Source: G963662655 sp963666875
GTDB lineage: Bacteria > Cloacimonadota > Cloacimonadia > Cloacimonadales > JAIOQZ01
Direction of reading: 5' to 3'
Length of the DNA stretch: 64,000 nucleotides
NCBI GenBank assembly: GCA_963666875.2
Contig: CAXXPU010000016.1
Span: forward strand, 213,404-277,403
Both the position numbers and the translations under genes were made by a program. The notes beneath the pieces were generated by a model that was not told the DNA's origin, did not search any database, and saw only the letters and a program-made list of their open reading frames with translations. Of this stretch, positions 34,003-43,534 are shown in pieces; within the stretch, counting starts at the first letter, position 1, and each line of letters opens with the position of its first letter.

Positions 34003-35661
34003 ATGTACCGCGTGATCACACTGGTTTTTCTTCTTCTGTTCTCGCAGCTCTTCTGTGAGAATTTACGGCTCGATATCATGTTCACCAACGATGTCCACGG
34101 CGGCATCGATCGATACGAAGCAACATTCATGAATCCCGACTTCCCGCCCGTCCTGGGCGGCGGAGCATCGGCCGCTACATATATCCAGGATGTACGGAAA
34201 CTCACCGACGGCGTCGATCGAGACAATCTGCTGATCGATGCGGGGGACTTCTTCCAGGGGCACCCGGTGGGAACCGTCAGCAACGGTGTATCGGTCATCC
34301 GGTTCATGAACCAGATCGGATACGACCTGATGGTGATCGGGAACCACGAATACGATATCGGCGAAGATGAACTCGTCAAGACCCTCGCCTACGCCAAATT
34401 CCCCATACTTTCGTGCAACATCACCGATAAGAGAACCGGTGAACTGGTCGATTACGCGATTCCGTACATTATCATGGAGAAAATGGGACTCCGAATCGGT
34501 ATCGTGGGCGTCACCACGACCGACACCGAGCTGATGAGTTTCCCCGATCATATCAAGAACGTCGATTTTACCAACGCCAAGGAAGCGCTCGAAAAATACA
34601 TCCCCATCGTACGGGAACAGGGCGTCGATCTCTTGATCGTCGTCGGTCACATGGGATTGCCCTACGAACCGGAGCCGGCATATCAGAAACGATATATCGA
34701 AAACAAATACGCCGGCAGGGAGCGCTACTGGGGCTACGATTCACAGGAACTCGCTCATGAAATCGAAGGAATCGACCTCTTCATTGGCGGTCACATGCAC
34801 CGCGGATTCTACGAACCGTGGGAAGATCCCGATACGCATACGCTCGTGATCCAGGGGTATGCTTACGGCAGCAATGTCGGGCATATCACGCTCTTGATCG
34901 ATAAAGAGACCAAGACCCTCGCCGGATGGGAACCGCCGGCATACGACGGTATCCTCGTGACGCTGTTCGAGGACGAACTCATTCCCGATCCGGTTTTCTC
35001 CGATACCATCCTCGCGATGACCGCGGAAGCCGAGAAGGGCATGGACGACGTGATCGGTGAATCGAGCATCCATCTGTCACGCGATGGCAACGGACCGCAA
35101 AACCTGGTGGGCAACCTCGTGGTGGAAGCCATGAATGCCGAGATGAACACCGATTTCGCCTTCATGAATCTTGGCGGCATCCGTGCCGATCTTCCGCTTG
35201 GACCGATTTCCTACCGCGATGTGTTCAACGTGCTTCCGTTCGACAGCCAGATCGTGGTCTTCGAATGCGACGGAAGATTCCTCAAGGAACTCATCGAACG
35301 GCGCGTCGAAGGTTCACGCCACGGCTTGCGCACGGCAGGTATCATGGTGATGGTCGATCGCGACCGTCCCGATTTCGATCGCGTGGTCGATTTGTGGGTC
35401 GGCGGCGAGTACTGGGATCCGAACAAGACCTATCGCGTCGCCACGAGCGATTTCCTCATGCAGGGTAACGCGGGACTGACCGAACTGACCAGGGTGCCGG
35501 AAGAGAAGATCGAGCGGCAGGGAACCATCATCCGCGATGTGGTGGTGAGTTACATTAAGAAGAACTCACCCGTCAGTACCCAGATCGACGACCGTTGGGT
35601 GCGTCGCGACGGCGCTGGCTACTCCGACCAGATGAAGGAAGCGCTTCAGAAAGCCAAGTAA
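34003..35661 (+). CDS. Secreted 5'-nucleotidase/UDP-sugar hydrolase family
   Basis: 552 residues with signal peptide MYRVITLVFLLLFSQLFCEN. The metallophosphatase domain shows the expected metal ligands: DIMFTNDVHGG, LIDAGDFFQG, VIGNHEYDIG, VVGHMG and GGHMHRGFYE. The C-terminal substrate domain follows (about 330-520, FMNLGGIRADLPLGPISYRD and VFNVLPFDSQIVV). Enzymes of this family cleave nucleotides or UDP-sugars outside the cytoplasm to release phosphate and nucleoside; that would feed the phosphate transporters encoded at 45322-50474. Precise substrate cannot be set; the UshA family also holds thiosulfate-oxidation SoxB-like members, which this is not in context. Confidence 0.9.
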   Translation: MYRVITLVFLLLFSQLFCENLRLDIMFTNDVHGGIDRYEATFMNPDFPPVLGGGASAATYIQDVRKLTDGVDRDNLLIDAGDFFQGHPVGTVSNGVSVIRFMNQIGYDLMVIGNHEYDIGEDELVKTLAYAKFPILSCNITDKRTGELVDYAIPYIIMEKMGLRIGIVGVTTTDTELMSFPDHIKNVDFTNAKEALEKYIPIVREQGVDLLIVVGHMGLPYEPEPAYQKRYIENKYAGRERYWGYDSQELAHEIEGIDLFIGGHMHRGFYEPWEDPDTHTLVIQGYAYGSNVGHITLLIDKETKTLAGWEPPAYDGILVTLFEDELIPDPVFSDTILAMTAEAEKGMDDVIGESSIHLSRDGNGPQNLVGNLVVEAMNAEMNTDFAFMNLGGIRADLPLGPISYRDVFNVLPFDSQIVVFECDGRFLKELIERRVEGSRHGLRTAGIMVMVDRDRPDFDRVVDLWVGGEYWDPNKTYRVATSDFLMQGNAGLTELTRVPEEKIERQGTIIRDVVVSYIKKNSPVSTQIDDRWVRRDGAGYSDQMKEALQKAK

Positions 35662-35999
35662 TCTCACAGATTCCGCAGTTTCTACTCGTTTGCTTTATCG
35701 AATCGCAATATGACGAAGTTTGAAAAAACAGTTGACAAACATGCAGATACCGGTATTTTGTTTATTGATGATTGAGTATCGACAGATTCATGACTGATCT
35801 CGATTCGGGTGGCAAATAATCAAGACCAAACCAGGATAATCAGACCATAATTCAACGAGTTTGCTGATTGTGTCGTAACGTGTTGCAATGAGATTCGTTT
35901 ATTCTGTTGAAAGCAATCGAAGCGATCCTGTAAACCATATCCGGAGAACCGGTATTACGATCGACGAATTGAAAACTGATCAATCGAATAGGATACACT
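35662..35999. other. Intergenic region
   Basis: 338 bp without a gene. It contains a promoter-like pair (35732-35759) and otherwise nothing I recognise. Confidence 0.5.
35732..35759 (+). promoter_or_regulatory. Candidate sigma-70 promoter
   Basis: TTGACA (35732-35737), 16 bp, TATTTT (35754-35759). It would give a leader of about 235 nt before the HEAT-repeat gene at 36000. Weak -10, so a tentative call. Confidence 0.35.
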
Positions 36000-36857
36000 A
36001 TGGAGAATAGTATGCTGAAGGACATTGGAAGGCTCGATTCCGATATGACAAAGGAAATCGATGCGAGACTGAGTGAGATTTTCGAATTGCTGGAGAAGAA
36101 CACAGCAAAATCCAAAGCCGATGCTGAGAAGAAGCTGAACGCAATCGCGAAATCTCCGAATTATTTCATACGTGAATACCTCGGCAAGCAGATGCTGGGA
36201 TACAAGAATCGCGAGATGATGTGCGAGATCGCCCGGAAAATGCTCAAGCACAAGTTCTACGGAATACGAGCAACGGCGCTTTTCTTCTTCATCACCGTTT
36301 ACGAAAAGGATCCCGAGAAGGTGCTGGAGACCCTGGAAGACCTCTTCGAGAGCGTACCGTGGGAAGTGGAAAGCGTAATTAACGATCTCTGGCGCAATCA
36401 TCCGGACGTGATGAAGCGCAAGATGCTGGAATGGCTGGAGGCGGAGAACGAAACCAAGCGTGCGCTGTCGTTCCACGGCATGGAGAACATTGCCAACCAG
36501 GATCCGGTTTATATCATGGACTTCATCAATCGTGCCATCGACGACCCGAGCATGGAAGTGCAGAAGAAGATCACGCACATCCTTACGCAAGTCGCGCGCT
36601 CACGCCCGGCGGAATGTTATCCTTACATTCACGAATGGCTCCTGGAAGCGGACGAGAAGCGGATGAAGACGCTGTGGGTATCGATGAAGAAGCTGGCGAA
36701 TATCGTGATTCAGAAGAGTCGCAGGGATAAAACGCAGGAATTTATCATGCTCACTCACCGCACGATTCAGGACTGGCGTCACGACGACAATCCGAACGTC
36801 GCGGAGATGGGCGGAAAATTATCCGGTATTCTGAAGAATAACCGTAATCAATCCTGA
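36000..36857 (+). CDS. HEAT-repeat protein, AlkD-like DNA alkylation repair family
   Basis: 285 residues, wholly helical. Helix pairs such as YFIREYLGKQMLGYKNREMM, MLKHKFYGIRATALFFFITV and WEVESVINDLWRNHPDVMKR match the HEAT-like repeats of AlkD/AlkC relatives, which excise alkylated bases. The key AlkD catalytic residues (Trp, Asp, Arg lining the groove) cannot be assigned safely by eye, so glycosylase activity is unproven; some relatives are only DNA-binding. Start: ATG 36000 has AGGA six bases upstream; ATG 36012 with GGAG is nearly as good. Its end overlaps the convergent rfaE1 by 10 bp. Confidence 0.7.
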   Translation: MENSMLKDIGRLDSDMTKEIDARLSEIFELLEKNTAKSKADAEKKLNAIAKSPNYFIREYLGKQMLGYKNREMMCEIARKMLKHKFYGIRATALFFFITVYEKDPEKVLETLEDLFESVPWEVESVINDLWRNHPDVMKRKMLEWLEAENETKRALSFHGMENIANQDPVYIMDFINRAIDDPSMEVQKKITHILTQVARSRPAECYPYIHEWLLEADEKRMKTLWVSMKKLANIVIQKSRRDKTQEFIMLTHRTIQDWRHDDNPNVAEMGGKLSGILKNNRNQS

Positions 36858-37843
36858 TTTGTCTGATGATCCCGGAAGGAATCGATGATTTCTTCCGGTA
36901 GAATCGGGTGAATTCCCACTTTGCCACACACTTTCCCAGCGGCGTGATTCGCAATCAGCGCTGCGCTTGCAACATCACATCCTACCGCCATGCATAGCGT
37001 CAAAGTACTGATAACCGTATCGCCGGCGCCCGATACGTCATAGACTTCCATCGCGAACGTCGGTATGCTGATCGGCTCTTCGCCCTTCGTGAACACTGTA
37101 AGCCCTTTTTCTCCGCGCGTGATCACCACGTGTTTCGCTTCCAGCCGGTCTAACAGATGTTCTGCCGCCTGCACAAAATCCTCTTCCGACTTCACCTCGA
37201 TACCGAGATTCTTCTCCAGTTCCTTGATGTTCGGCTTGAAGACGGTGACCTTCTCGTAGGCGAAGAAATTACGGAACTTGGGATCGACTGTGACGATTTT
37301 GTTTTGCTCGTTACACCTTTCGACCATGGCTCGGATCACCCTCTCGGTCAGAAAACCTTTATTGTAGTCTTCGATCAGAACCGCGTCGATGTGGGGTAGA
37401 AGCGCGTTGAACCGATCGAGAATTGTCTCCTCGACCTCGCGTTCAACATCGTCGGTCTTTTCGCGATCCACGCGCACGACATGCTGGTGATGTGCGATGA
37501 CGCGTGTCTTGACGGTCGTGCTACGGTTTTCATCGATGATCAGTTCGAGATTCTCGATACCGTTCTGCCTGAAGAGTTCACGCATGCGATCGCCGTTCAG
37601 GTCTTTACCGATCAGGCCGAGGACGTAGGGTATTCCGCCCAGCGTGTGGATATTGTTGACTACGTTGGCGGCTCCGCCAAGGTGGAAGTCCTCGCTATGC
37701 ACTTCGACGACCGGAACCGGTGCTTCCGGCGATATCCGATCGATCTTGCCCCACAGATAGTGGTCGATCATGAGGTCGCCGGCAACCAGTACCTTCTTTC
37801 CTCTCACGTCGCTCAAAATCTTCTTCAGTCTGTCGAGTTGCAT
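36848..37843 (-). CDS. rfaE1: D-glycero-beta-D-manno-heptose-7-phosphate kinase
   Basis: PfkB-family kinase of 331 residues that makes heptose-1,7-bisphosphate on the way to ADP-heptose of the LPS inner core. Signatures: VLVAGDLMIDHYLWGKIDRI, PEAPVPVVEV, HLGGAANVVNNIHTLGG and the ATP/anion-hole motif DVSGAGDTVISTL. It lacks the nucleotidyltransferase domain of the fused HldE, so the adenylyl step must be encoded elsewhere. Presence implies a heptose-containing LPS, hence a diderm envelope. It follows purF by 12 bp. Confidence 0.93.
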   Translation of the reverse strand: MQLDRLKKILSDVRGKKVLVAGDLMIDHYLWGKIDRISPEAPVPVVEVHSEDFHLGGAANVVNNIHTLGGIPYVLGLIGKDLNGDRMRELFRQNGIENLELIIDENRSTTVKTRVIAHHQHVVRVDREKTDDVEREVEETILDRFNALLPHIDAVLIEDYNKGFLTERVIRAMVERCNEQNKIVTVDPKFRNFFAYEKVTVFKPNIKELEKNLGIEVKSEEDFVQAAEHLLDRLEAKHVVITRGEKGLTVFTKGEEPISIPTFAMEVYDVSGAGDTVISTLTLCMAVGCDVASAALIANHAAGKVCGKVGIHPILPEEIIDSFRDHQTNQD

Positions 37844-37855
37844 ATCGATATCCTC

Positions 37856-39220
37856 CTATTGAATCGGGTAGCGCCCGTCGAAGCAGGCGTAGCAATATGA
37901 ATCGGGAGAGGTGACCGTCTGCCGCAGTTCGTCGATGGATATATAACGCAGGCTGGTGACGTTCAGATATTCCTCGATCTCCCGGGTGGATTTCAGATTG
38001 GCGATCAGCTCTTCCTTCGTCGGCGTATCGATGCCGTAGAAGCACGAATTCATCACCGGCGGCGAACCGATCCTGAGATGGACTTCCTTCGCGCCGTGAA
38101 ACTGGATCAGATTGACGATCTTGCGGAGGGTGGTTCCTCGTACGATGGAGTCGTCAACCATGACGATGCGCTTGCCCCTGAAGAAGTTGGGCAGCGGATT
38201 GAATTTCTGCGATACGCTTTCGTCGCGAACCGTTTGCTGCGGCTTGATGAAGGTCCTGCCCACGTAGTGGTTACGGATCAATCCCATCTCGTAGCGAACA
38301 CCGCTCTCTTTGGCGTACCCGAGCGCCATGGAATTTGCGGAGTCCGGCACCGGAATCACGGCATCGGGATGCAGATCCCGGTCGCCTCTGGCAAGCATTG
38401 CGCCGATCCGCTCGCGGACTTCATAGACATTTTCGCCAAATTGAAAGCTGTCCGGCCGCGAAAAATAGATATGCTCGAAGATGCAATGCCGGTTGTCATC
38501 GGTTTTGCGGTAATCGGCAGGATCGTTCTCGATTTCGTTAATGCCGTTTTGATCGATGTGGATGATTCCAGCCGGTTTCATCTCCTTCTTCCAGACGGGT
38601 TTCAGGATGTCCAGTGCGCAAGATTCGGATGCGACGATGAAGGCGCCGTCCTGCGTCTGCCCGTATACCATCGGACGGAAGGCGTACGGATCGCGGAAGA
38701 CCACCATCTCGTCACGGAAAGAAAACACCGTGGAATACGCGCCCTTGAATTCGCGCATGAGCGAACGAATCGCGTCCAGCCAGACCAGCTTCTCGATCTC
38801 CATCTTGTAGGAGAGATACTTGAGTAGCAGTTCGCCGTCGTTGCCGGAAACGAAGTGGACGCCTTTTTGTTCGAGCATTTTGCGCATCTCGTCGTAATTG
38901 ACGATGTCGCCGTTACTCGCCAGCGCATAGATCGGTCCGGAGAGGGTCTCGACAACATGCGGCTGCGAATTATTCTCGGTGGAAGTACCACGCGTGGGAT
39001 ATCGAACGTGTCCAATGGCAATATGACCTGGGTACTTATCCAGCACATCGGCGTTGAACACGAATTTGACCAGACCCATCTTCTTGCGAAGCTTGAAGCC
39101 TTTTCCGTTGGAAACGGCGAGTCCGCAGCTTTCCTGCCCGCGGTGCTGTTCCGCGAAAAGCCCGAGCGTTACCATTTCGGCGGCGCGTTCATGCCCATAG
39201 ACTCCGAGAATTCCACACAT
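37856..39220 (-). CDS. purF: Amidophosphoribosyltransferase
   Basis: First committed step of purine synthesis: PRPP plus glutamine gives phosphoribosylamine. 454 residues. MCGILGVYGHE places the catalytic Cys right after Met, so there is no propeptide. Glutaminase motifs include EQHRGQESCGLAV and GHVRYPTRG; the phosphoribosyltransferase PRPP loop is VMVDDSIVRGTTL. Cysteines in SPPVMNSCFYGIDTP and YCYACFDGRYP fit the ligands of the oxygen-sensitive [4Fe-4S] cluster of the Bacillus type. It follows plsY with no gap. Confidence 0.95.
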   Translation of the reverse strand: MCGILGVYGHERAAEMVTLGLFAEQHRGQESCGLAVSNGKGFKLRKKMGLVKFVFNADVLDKYPGHIAIGHVRYPTRGTSTENNSQPHVVETLSGPIYALASNGDIVNYDEMRKMLEQKGVHFVSGNDGELLLKYLSYKMEIEKLVWLDAIRSLMREFKGAYSTVFSFRDEMVVFRDPYAFRPMVYGQTQDGAFIVASESCALDILKPVWKKEMKPAGIIHIDQNGINEIENDPADYRKTDDNRHCIFEHIYFSRPDSFQFGENVYEVRERIGAMLARGDRDLHPDAVIPVPDSANSMALGYAKESGVRYEMGLIRNHYVGRTFIKPQQTVRDESVSQKFNPLPNFFRGKRIVMVDDSIVRGTTLRKIVNLIQFHGAKEVHLRIGSPPVMNSCFYGIDTPTKEELIANLKSTREIEEYLNVTSLRYISIDELRQTVTSPDSYCYACFDGRYPIQ

Positions 39221-39847
39221 TTATTTTTTCTCCTTCGATTTGAACGTAAGGCGATTTTCCGAACCGGACAGCAGCCGTTTGATATTCGCGGTGTGCCGTG
39301 CGATCACAAGAAGTGCGACCAGCCCGGTCAGCACAAGATAGACAATATCGGAAAACCCGTTATGGATATTGATGATCAGATTGCTCAAGAAGAGGACTGC
39401 CGCGGCCAGGATCGATCCCAGCGATACGTAGCGCGAGATCCAGGTTGCGACAACGAAGGTGAGGATGGCGCAGAGAAACGATATCGGCGTCAGGACGATG
39501 AAGACTCCGGCTGAGGTTGCCACGCCTTTCCCGCCCTTGAAGCTGAGGAATATCGTGTAGTTGTGACCGAGGATCGCGACCAGCCCGATCAACGCCAGCA
39601 GAATCGGATTGCTCCCGATCAACAGTTTTGCGACATAGACTGACGCGGCGCCTTTGAGGATATCCAGCGCCAGCACAGGCAGGCCGAGCTTGAGACCGAG
39701 CACGCGAACCGCGTTGGTCGCGCCCACGTTTCCGCTTCCGTATTTGCGGATGTCGATCTTGCGAAACAGCTTTCCGAAGATGTAGCTGACCGGAATGCTG
39801 CCCAGCAGGTATGCCAGAACGATCGAGACGATCAATCCTTTTCCCAT
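39221..39847 (-). CDS. plsY: Acyl-phosphate:glycerol-3-phosphate acyltransferase PlsY
   Basis: Membrane enzyme of 208 residues that uses acyl-phosphate from PlsX to make lysophosphatidic acid. The ATG at 39847 lies inside the 3' end of der (16-bp overlap); a longer upstream frame is only antisense-free chance coding over der. Conserved motifs: GSIPVSYIFGK, YGSGNVGATNAVRVLG (first signature), GHNYTIFLSFKGGKGVATS (second) and about five hydrophobic helices. The gene order der-plsY is common in bacteria. Confidence 0.95.
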   Translation of the reverse strand: MGKGLIVSIVLAYLLGSIPVSYIFGKLFRKIDIRKYGSGNVGATNAVRVLGLKLGLPVLALDILKGAASVYVAKLLIGSNPILLALIGLVAILGHNYTIFLSFKGGKGVATSAGVFIVLTPISFLCAILTFVVATWISRYVSLGSILAAAVLFLSNLIINIHNGFSDIVYLVLTGLVALLVIARHTANIKRLLSGSENRLTFKSKEKK

Positions 39848-41217
39848 ATACCGAGCTCTATCATTTCCTTGCGGTCGCGTTCGGAAATGTGATCCTTGCC
39901 GCGAATGAACATGCGTATGGCAGCGCCGGAGAAATCGAATTCCTCGCGCAGCCTGTTGTGCAGGTAGCGGCGGTATTGTTCCGAAACCATTTTCGCATTG
40001 TTGACGAAAAAGACGATGGTCGGTGGATGCACCATCACCTGTGTGCAGTAGTAAAACTTGATATGCTTGCCGGTGGGATGCGACGGCGGGTATTTCGCCA
40101 CAGCCGATTTCAGGAACTGATTCAGTTTCGCGGTCGGGATGCGCTGACTGGAGTGCGAGAACACCTCCAGCACCTTCTCGAGCATCTTGCGAATCCGCTG
40201 TCCGGTCAGCGCCGAACTGAACACGATCGGTGCGTGTTCGAGGAAGGGGAGCTCGCGCGCGAATTCCTTCGAGAATTTGTTGACCGTGTTGGTGTCCTTC
40301 TCGACCAAATCCCACTTGTTGAACACCACGAGGATATCCTTGTAGTTTCGGTGCGCGTAGGAGGCGATCTTCTTGTCCTGCTGCGAGATTTCGGTGGTGG
40401 CGTCGAGAATGAGCAGCACAATATCGGCGCGGTTTATACTTTCGATCGTGCGCATGGAGCTGAAATACTCCACGCCCTTCTTGATCTTCGTCTTGCGGCG
40501 CAGCCCGGCAGTGTCGATCAGCACCAGCTTTTTGCCGAAGTAATTCAGCGCGGTATCGATCGAATCGCGTGTAGTACCCGGTATTTCGCTGACGATCACG
40601 GTGTTTTCGCCCACCAGTCGGTTGACGATGGAGGATTTACCCACGTTGGGTTTCCCCACGATCGCGATGTTGATCTGGTTTTCATCCTTGTCGGGACCTG
40701 CGTTTTCATCTCGTTTGGACGGTTTCATACGTTTGAGGAGCTCATCCAGAAAGTTGCCGACGTTACGTCCGTGCGAAGCGGAAATGGGGAAGGCGTCTTC
40801 GAATCCGAGTTGCAGGAAATCGTAAATTTCGAGCTCGAATTTTTCGTTATCGACCTTGTTCGCCACCAGCATCACCCTGTCACGATAGGGCGACAGAGTC
40901 CGTGCGATATCGAGATCGATGTCGGTCGCGCCGGTATGGGCATCGACGACGAACAGGATGAAATCGGCTTCCTCGATGGAAAGCTCTGCCTGAAACCGTA
41001 CCTGCTTGTCGATGGTGTTGTCCGAATAGGGAATGATCCCGCCGGTATCCACGACGACAAACGTGTGGTCGTTCCAGGTCACTTCTTCATATTTGCGATC
41101 CCGCGTGATCCCGGCTTCCGGATCGACGATAGCTTTCCGCTTGCGGCACAAGCGATTGAACAGCGTCGATTTCCCGACATTCGGGCGTCCCACGATTGCG
41201 ACGATTTTCTTCAGCAT
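39832..41217 (-). CDS. der: GTPase Der (EngA)
   Basis: Ribosome-biogenesis GTPase, 461 residues, with the hallmark two tandem G domains: GRPNVGKST and DTGGII in the first, GKPNVGKSS, DTAGL and NKWD in the second, then a KH-like C-terminal domain (PPTIVFFVNNAKMVSEQYRR). It acts on 50S maturation. It heads the minus cluster der-plsY-purF-rfaE1; the IS4-like remnant begins 80 bp upstream of its start. Confidence 0.97.
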   Translation of the reverse strand: MLKKIVAIVGRPNVGKSTLFNRLCRKRKAIVDPEAGITRDRKYEEVTWNDHTFVVVDTGGIIPYSDNTIDKQVRFQAELSIEEADFILFVVDAHTGATDIDLDIARTLSPYRDRVMLVANKVDNEKFELEIYDFLQLGFEDAFPISASHGRNVGNFLDELLKRMKPSKRDENAGPDKDENQINIAIVGKPNVGKSSIVNRLVGENTVIVSEIPGTTRDSIDTALNYFGKKLVLIDTAGLRRKTKIKKGVEYFSSMRTIESINRADIVLLILDATTEISQQDKKIASYAHRNYKDILVVFNKWDLVEKDTNTVNKFSKEFARELPFLEHAPIVFSSALTGQRIRKMLEKVLEVFSHSSQRIPTAKLNQFLKSAVAKYPPSHPTGKHIKFYYCTQVMVHPPTIVFFVNNAKMVSEQYRRYLHNRLREEFDFSGAAIRMFIRGKDHISERDRKEMIELGIWEKD

Positions 41218-41298
41218 TTTTCATACTCCATTTTGATAGAGAGAATTTCAGATTCTGCCGAACCTATTTTCTGTCAACCAGAAACATGGTTCGTAGGC

Positions 41299-41680
41299 AC
41301 CCATATTTTCATAAGAAGTTGACGCGAAGCTGTAGAGCGTCTCCCCATCGTCCTTTCCATGGAGTGATTGTATGTTTCTCGACTTTGCTGAAGCACAGCG
41401 ATATTGCGCGTGTATGTCGATAATAGATAAACGTTTTTTTCTTCCAGTCCGATTTCCGGTCGATGAAGATCGAAGGGAAGCATTTCTCCAAACCTTGCAC
41501 CATACCTTTCAGCGAATAGAGGAGGCATACGACCAGCCAGAACAGCTTTTCAGGCTCTGATACCGCATCAGCTTCATATCTTCCCAGCCAAAATCCTGCT
41601 CGAGTTGCCGGCGTACTTTCTCGATTTTCCAGCGCAGATAGTAGGCTTTCATCGCGAACTCGACGACCTGTTTGATTTCC
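41299..41680 (-). pseudogene. Second IS4-like transposase remnant
   Basis: About 380 bp clearly similar to 18596-18985. The encoded tail contains YYLRWKIEKVRRQLEQ (the Y(2)R(3)E(6) part of the IS4 signature) but the frame breaks because 10 bases present in the other copy (AACCTGAATG in sense) are missing near 41550. Only the last 64 codons remain open (41309-41503). Similarity stops near 41680, where unrelated sequence begins. It is decayed further than the copy at 18608. Confidence 0.8.
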
Positions 41681-41789
41681 AGGCGGCTCGAACCTGATAT
41701 CGAACCATACTTGTTAATGATGGATTTTGGTGCTTGACACGCGTAAACCTCTGTTCATGATCGTGACAACGACGCAATCAGGATGGATT

Positions 41790-43514
41790 ATGAATCGATT
41801 TGAACGCAACCACGAGATCATATCGGAAAGGGAAAGCATAAGGATCAAGCCGGGACATTGCCGGTTCACGCAGGAGTTTTCACTGGTCGGGAGCAAGGAG
41901 GATTTTCCCGGGCTGGTGCTCGAATCCGACGGCGAGAAGGTGACCATCCACAGCAGCTATTACCCGACGCGCGAGGCGGTGCGCTGGGCGGATAGTTTGC
42001 GGTGTGACAGGGATCACGTCGTCTGCTTCGGTATGGGACTCGGTTATGGTCTGAAACCGCTCGCCGAAAGGTTTGCCGGAAAGCGCATCACCGTCATCGA
42101 GCCGGACAAGCACCTCTTCAACCTCGCCATGAAGCACATCGATCTTGGCGAATTGCCGGAAAACATGGCGTTCCTGATCGGCTACGAGGATTTCGAGATT
42201 CCGGCGCTGATGGGCGATGCGGGGGATATATGCGTCGTCGAGCTGAAGCAGCGCGCCAGGCTGCTAACGCGCTACTTCGACGCGCTGCGAAGACGACTGG
42301 ATGGCAGGCCGACGTTCGACCTCAGCGAGAAGTGGAAGTACCCGAAATTCACCGATCCGCGCAAGGTGCGGGTGATCTACATCGACAGCGGCTATGTGCT
42401 GACCAAGGAATGCCTTACGGCGCTGCAACAACTCGGGCACGAGGTGCAGTACATCCACATCGACAAGGATAACTACCAGTACGACGAATTCGTGCGCAGC
42501 TTTCTGACCCTCATCGCGCAGTTCCATCCCGATTTCGTGCTCACCATCAACCACCTCGGGTTCGACCAGGAAGGCCGCATGACCGAGCTTCTCAGTGAGC
42601 TGGAGATCCCCTTCATCTCGTGGTTTGTCGATAGCCCGACCGTCGTGCTGAGCGGCAAGGGCACCAACATCTCGGACTTCTGCAACATCTTCGTCTGGGA
42701 CCGCGACTACATCCAGGACGTGCTCGACGCCGGCTATCCGCACGTCGATTATCTGCCTTTGGCGACCATGCCCAAGCTCTTCAAGCCGATGGGTCTGCCA
42801 TACCGCTGCGACGTCTCCTTCGTGGGCAGCAGCATGGTCTATAGCACACATAAGAACCTGCGCAGCATGGTCTTCCGGCGCGATTTGCTCTACCATCTGG
42901 ACACCGTCGCGCATGAATTCCTTAAGCTCGACAGTCGCTACGTGTGTCATGCGATCGAGAACGTCCGCGCAAACGGCACCGAACTTGTCTTCGACGATTC
43001 GGAGCAGCAGCTCGATTTCGAGGCCGCTGTTTTGTGGCGCGCGACGCAGATGTACCGCATGAGCGGCGTGAAGAAGCTCGCGAATTTCTATCCAACCATC
43101 TTCGGCGACCCGAACTGGGATAACCTGCTGGACAGTCGCTACCGCATCGAGCGCGAGGTGATGTACTACGACAACCTGCCAGCGGTCTATAACACCAGTC
43201 GCATCAACTTCAACATGACCAGTCGACAGATGAAGAACGCCGTCAACCAGCGCGTTTTCGACGTCCCGGCGTGCGGAAAATTCCTGCTGACCGACTACAA
43301 ACAACAGCTTGAGGAGATTTTCGACACCAATGGGGAAGAGGTGGTCTTCTTCACCGATGTGGAAGAGGTCCCTGAGTTGGTAAAATTCTACCTCGATAAC
43401 GAACCGGTCCGCGAGAGATACGCGCACAATGCCTATCGTCGCGTGACATCGAACGAGACCTACCGCCACCGGCTGACGAAGATGATCCACATCATGCGGA
43501 AGAGGTACCGGTAG
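41790..43514 (+). CDS. CgeB-like glycosyltransferase with N-terminal Rossmann domain
   Basis: 574 residues from the ATG at 41790 (AGGA six bases upstream). Residues 70-170 carry VVCFGMGLGYGLKPLAERFA and ITVIEPDKHLFNLA, a nucleotide-binding fold like that seen before MAF/6-hydroxymethylpterin-type flagellin-modification proteins. From about 200 it is like the CgeB/DUF3880 family: VRVIYIDSGYVLTKECLTAL, FISWFVDSPTVVLSG, then a GT-B C-terminal domain with NQRVFDVPACGKFLLTDYK. Family members glycosylate surface or spore-coat proteins; here a target among exported proteins is plausible. The next gene lies 20 bp downstream and probably shares the transcript. Confidence 0.8.
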   Translation: MNRFERNHEIISERESIRIKPGHCRFTQEFSLVGSKEDFPGLVLESDGEKVTIHSSYYPTREAVRWADSLRCDRDHVVCFGMGLGYGLKPLAERFAGKRITVIEPDKHLFNLAMKHIDLGELPENMAFLIGYEDFEIPALMGDAGDICVVELKQRARLLTRYFDALRRRLDGRPTFDLSEKWKYPKFTDPRKVRVIYIDSGYVLTKECLTALQQLGHEVQYIHIDKDNYQYDEFVRSFLTLIAQFHPDFVLTINHLGFDQEGRMTELLSELEIPFISWFVDSPTVVLSGKGTNISDFCNIFVWDRDYIQDVLDAGYPHVDYLPLATMPKLFKPMGLPYRCDVSFVGSSMVYSTHKNLRSMVFRRDLLYHLDTVAHEFLKLDSRYVCHAIENVRANGTELVFDDSEQQLDFEAAVLWRATQMYRMSGVKKLANFYPTIFGDPNWDNLLDSRYRIEREVMYYDNLPAVYNTSRINFNMTSRQMKNAVNQRVFDVPACGKFLLTDYKQQLEEIFDTNGEEVVFFTDVEEVPELVKFYLDNEPVRERYAHNAYRRVTSNETYRHRLTKMIHIMRKRYR

Positions 43515-43534
43515 CTCGATTTCTGGAGGGTACC

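Noticed and set aside
39811..41322. 503-codon plus-strand frame opposite der
   Set aside because: der is certain on the minus strand; the antisense product is low-complexity His/Asp/Arg/Val-rich, typical of shadow frames.
42264..43490. 408-codon minus frame opposite the glycosyltransferase
   Set aside because: Shadow; no start site signal, composition as for other antisense frames.
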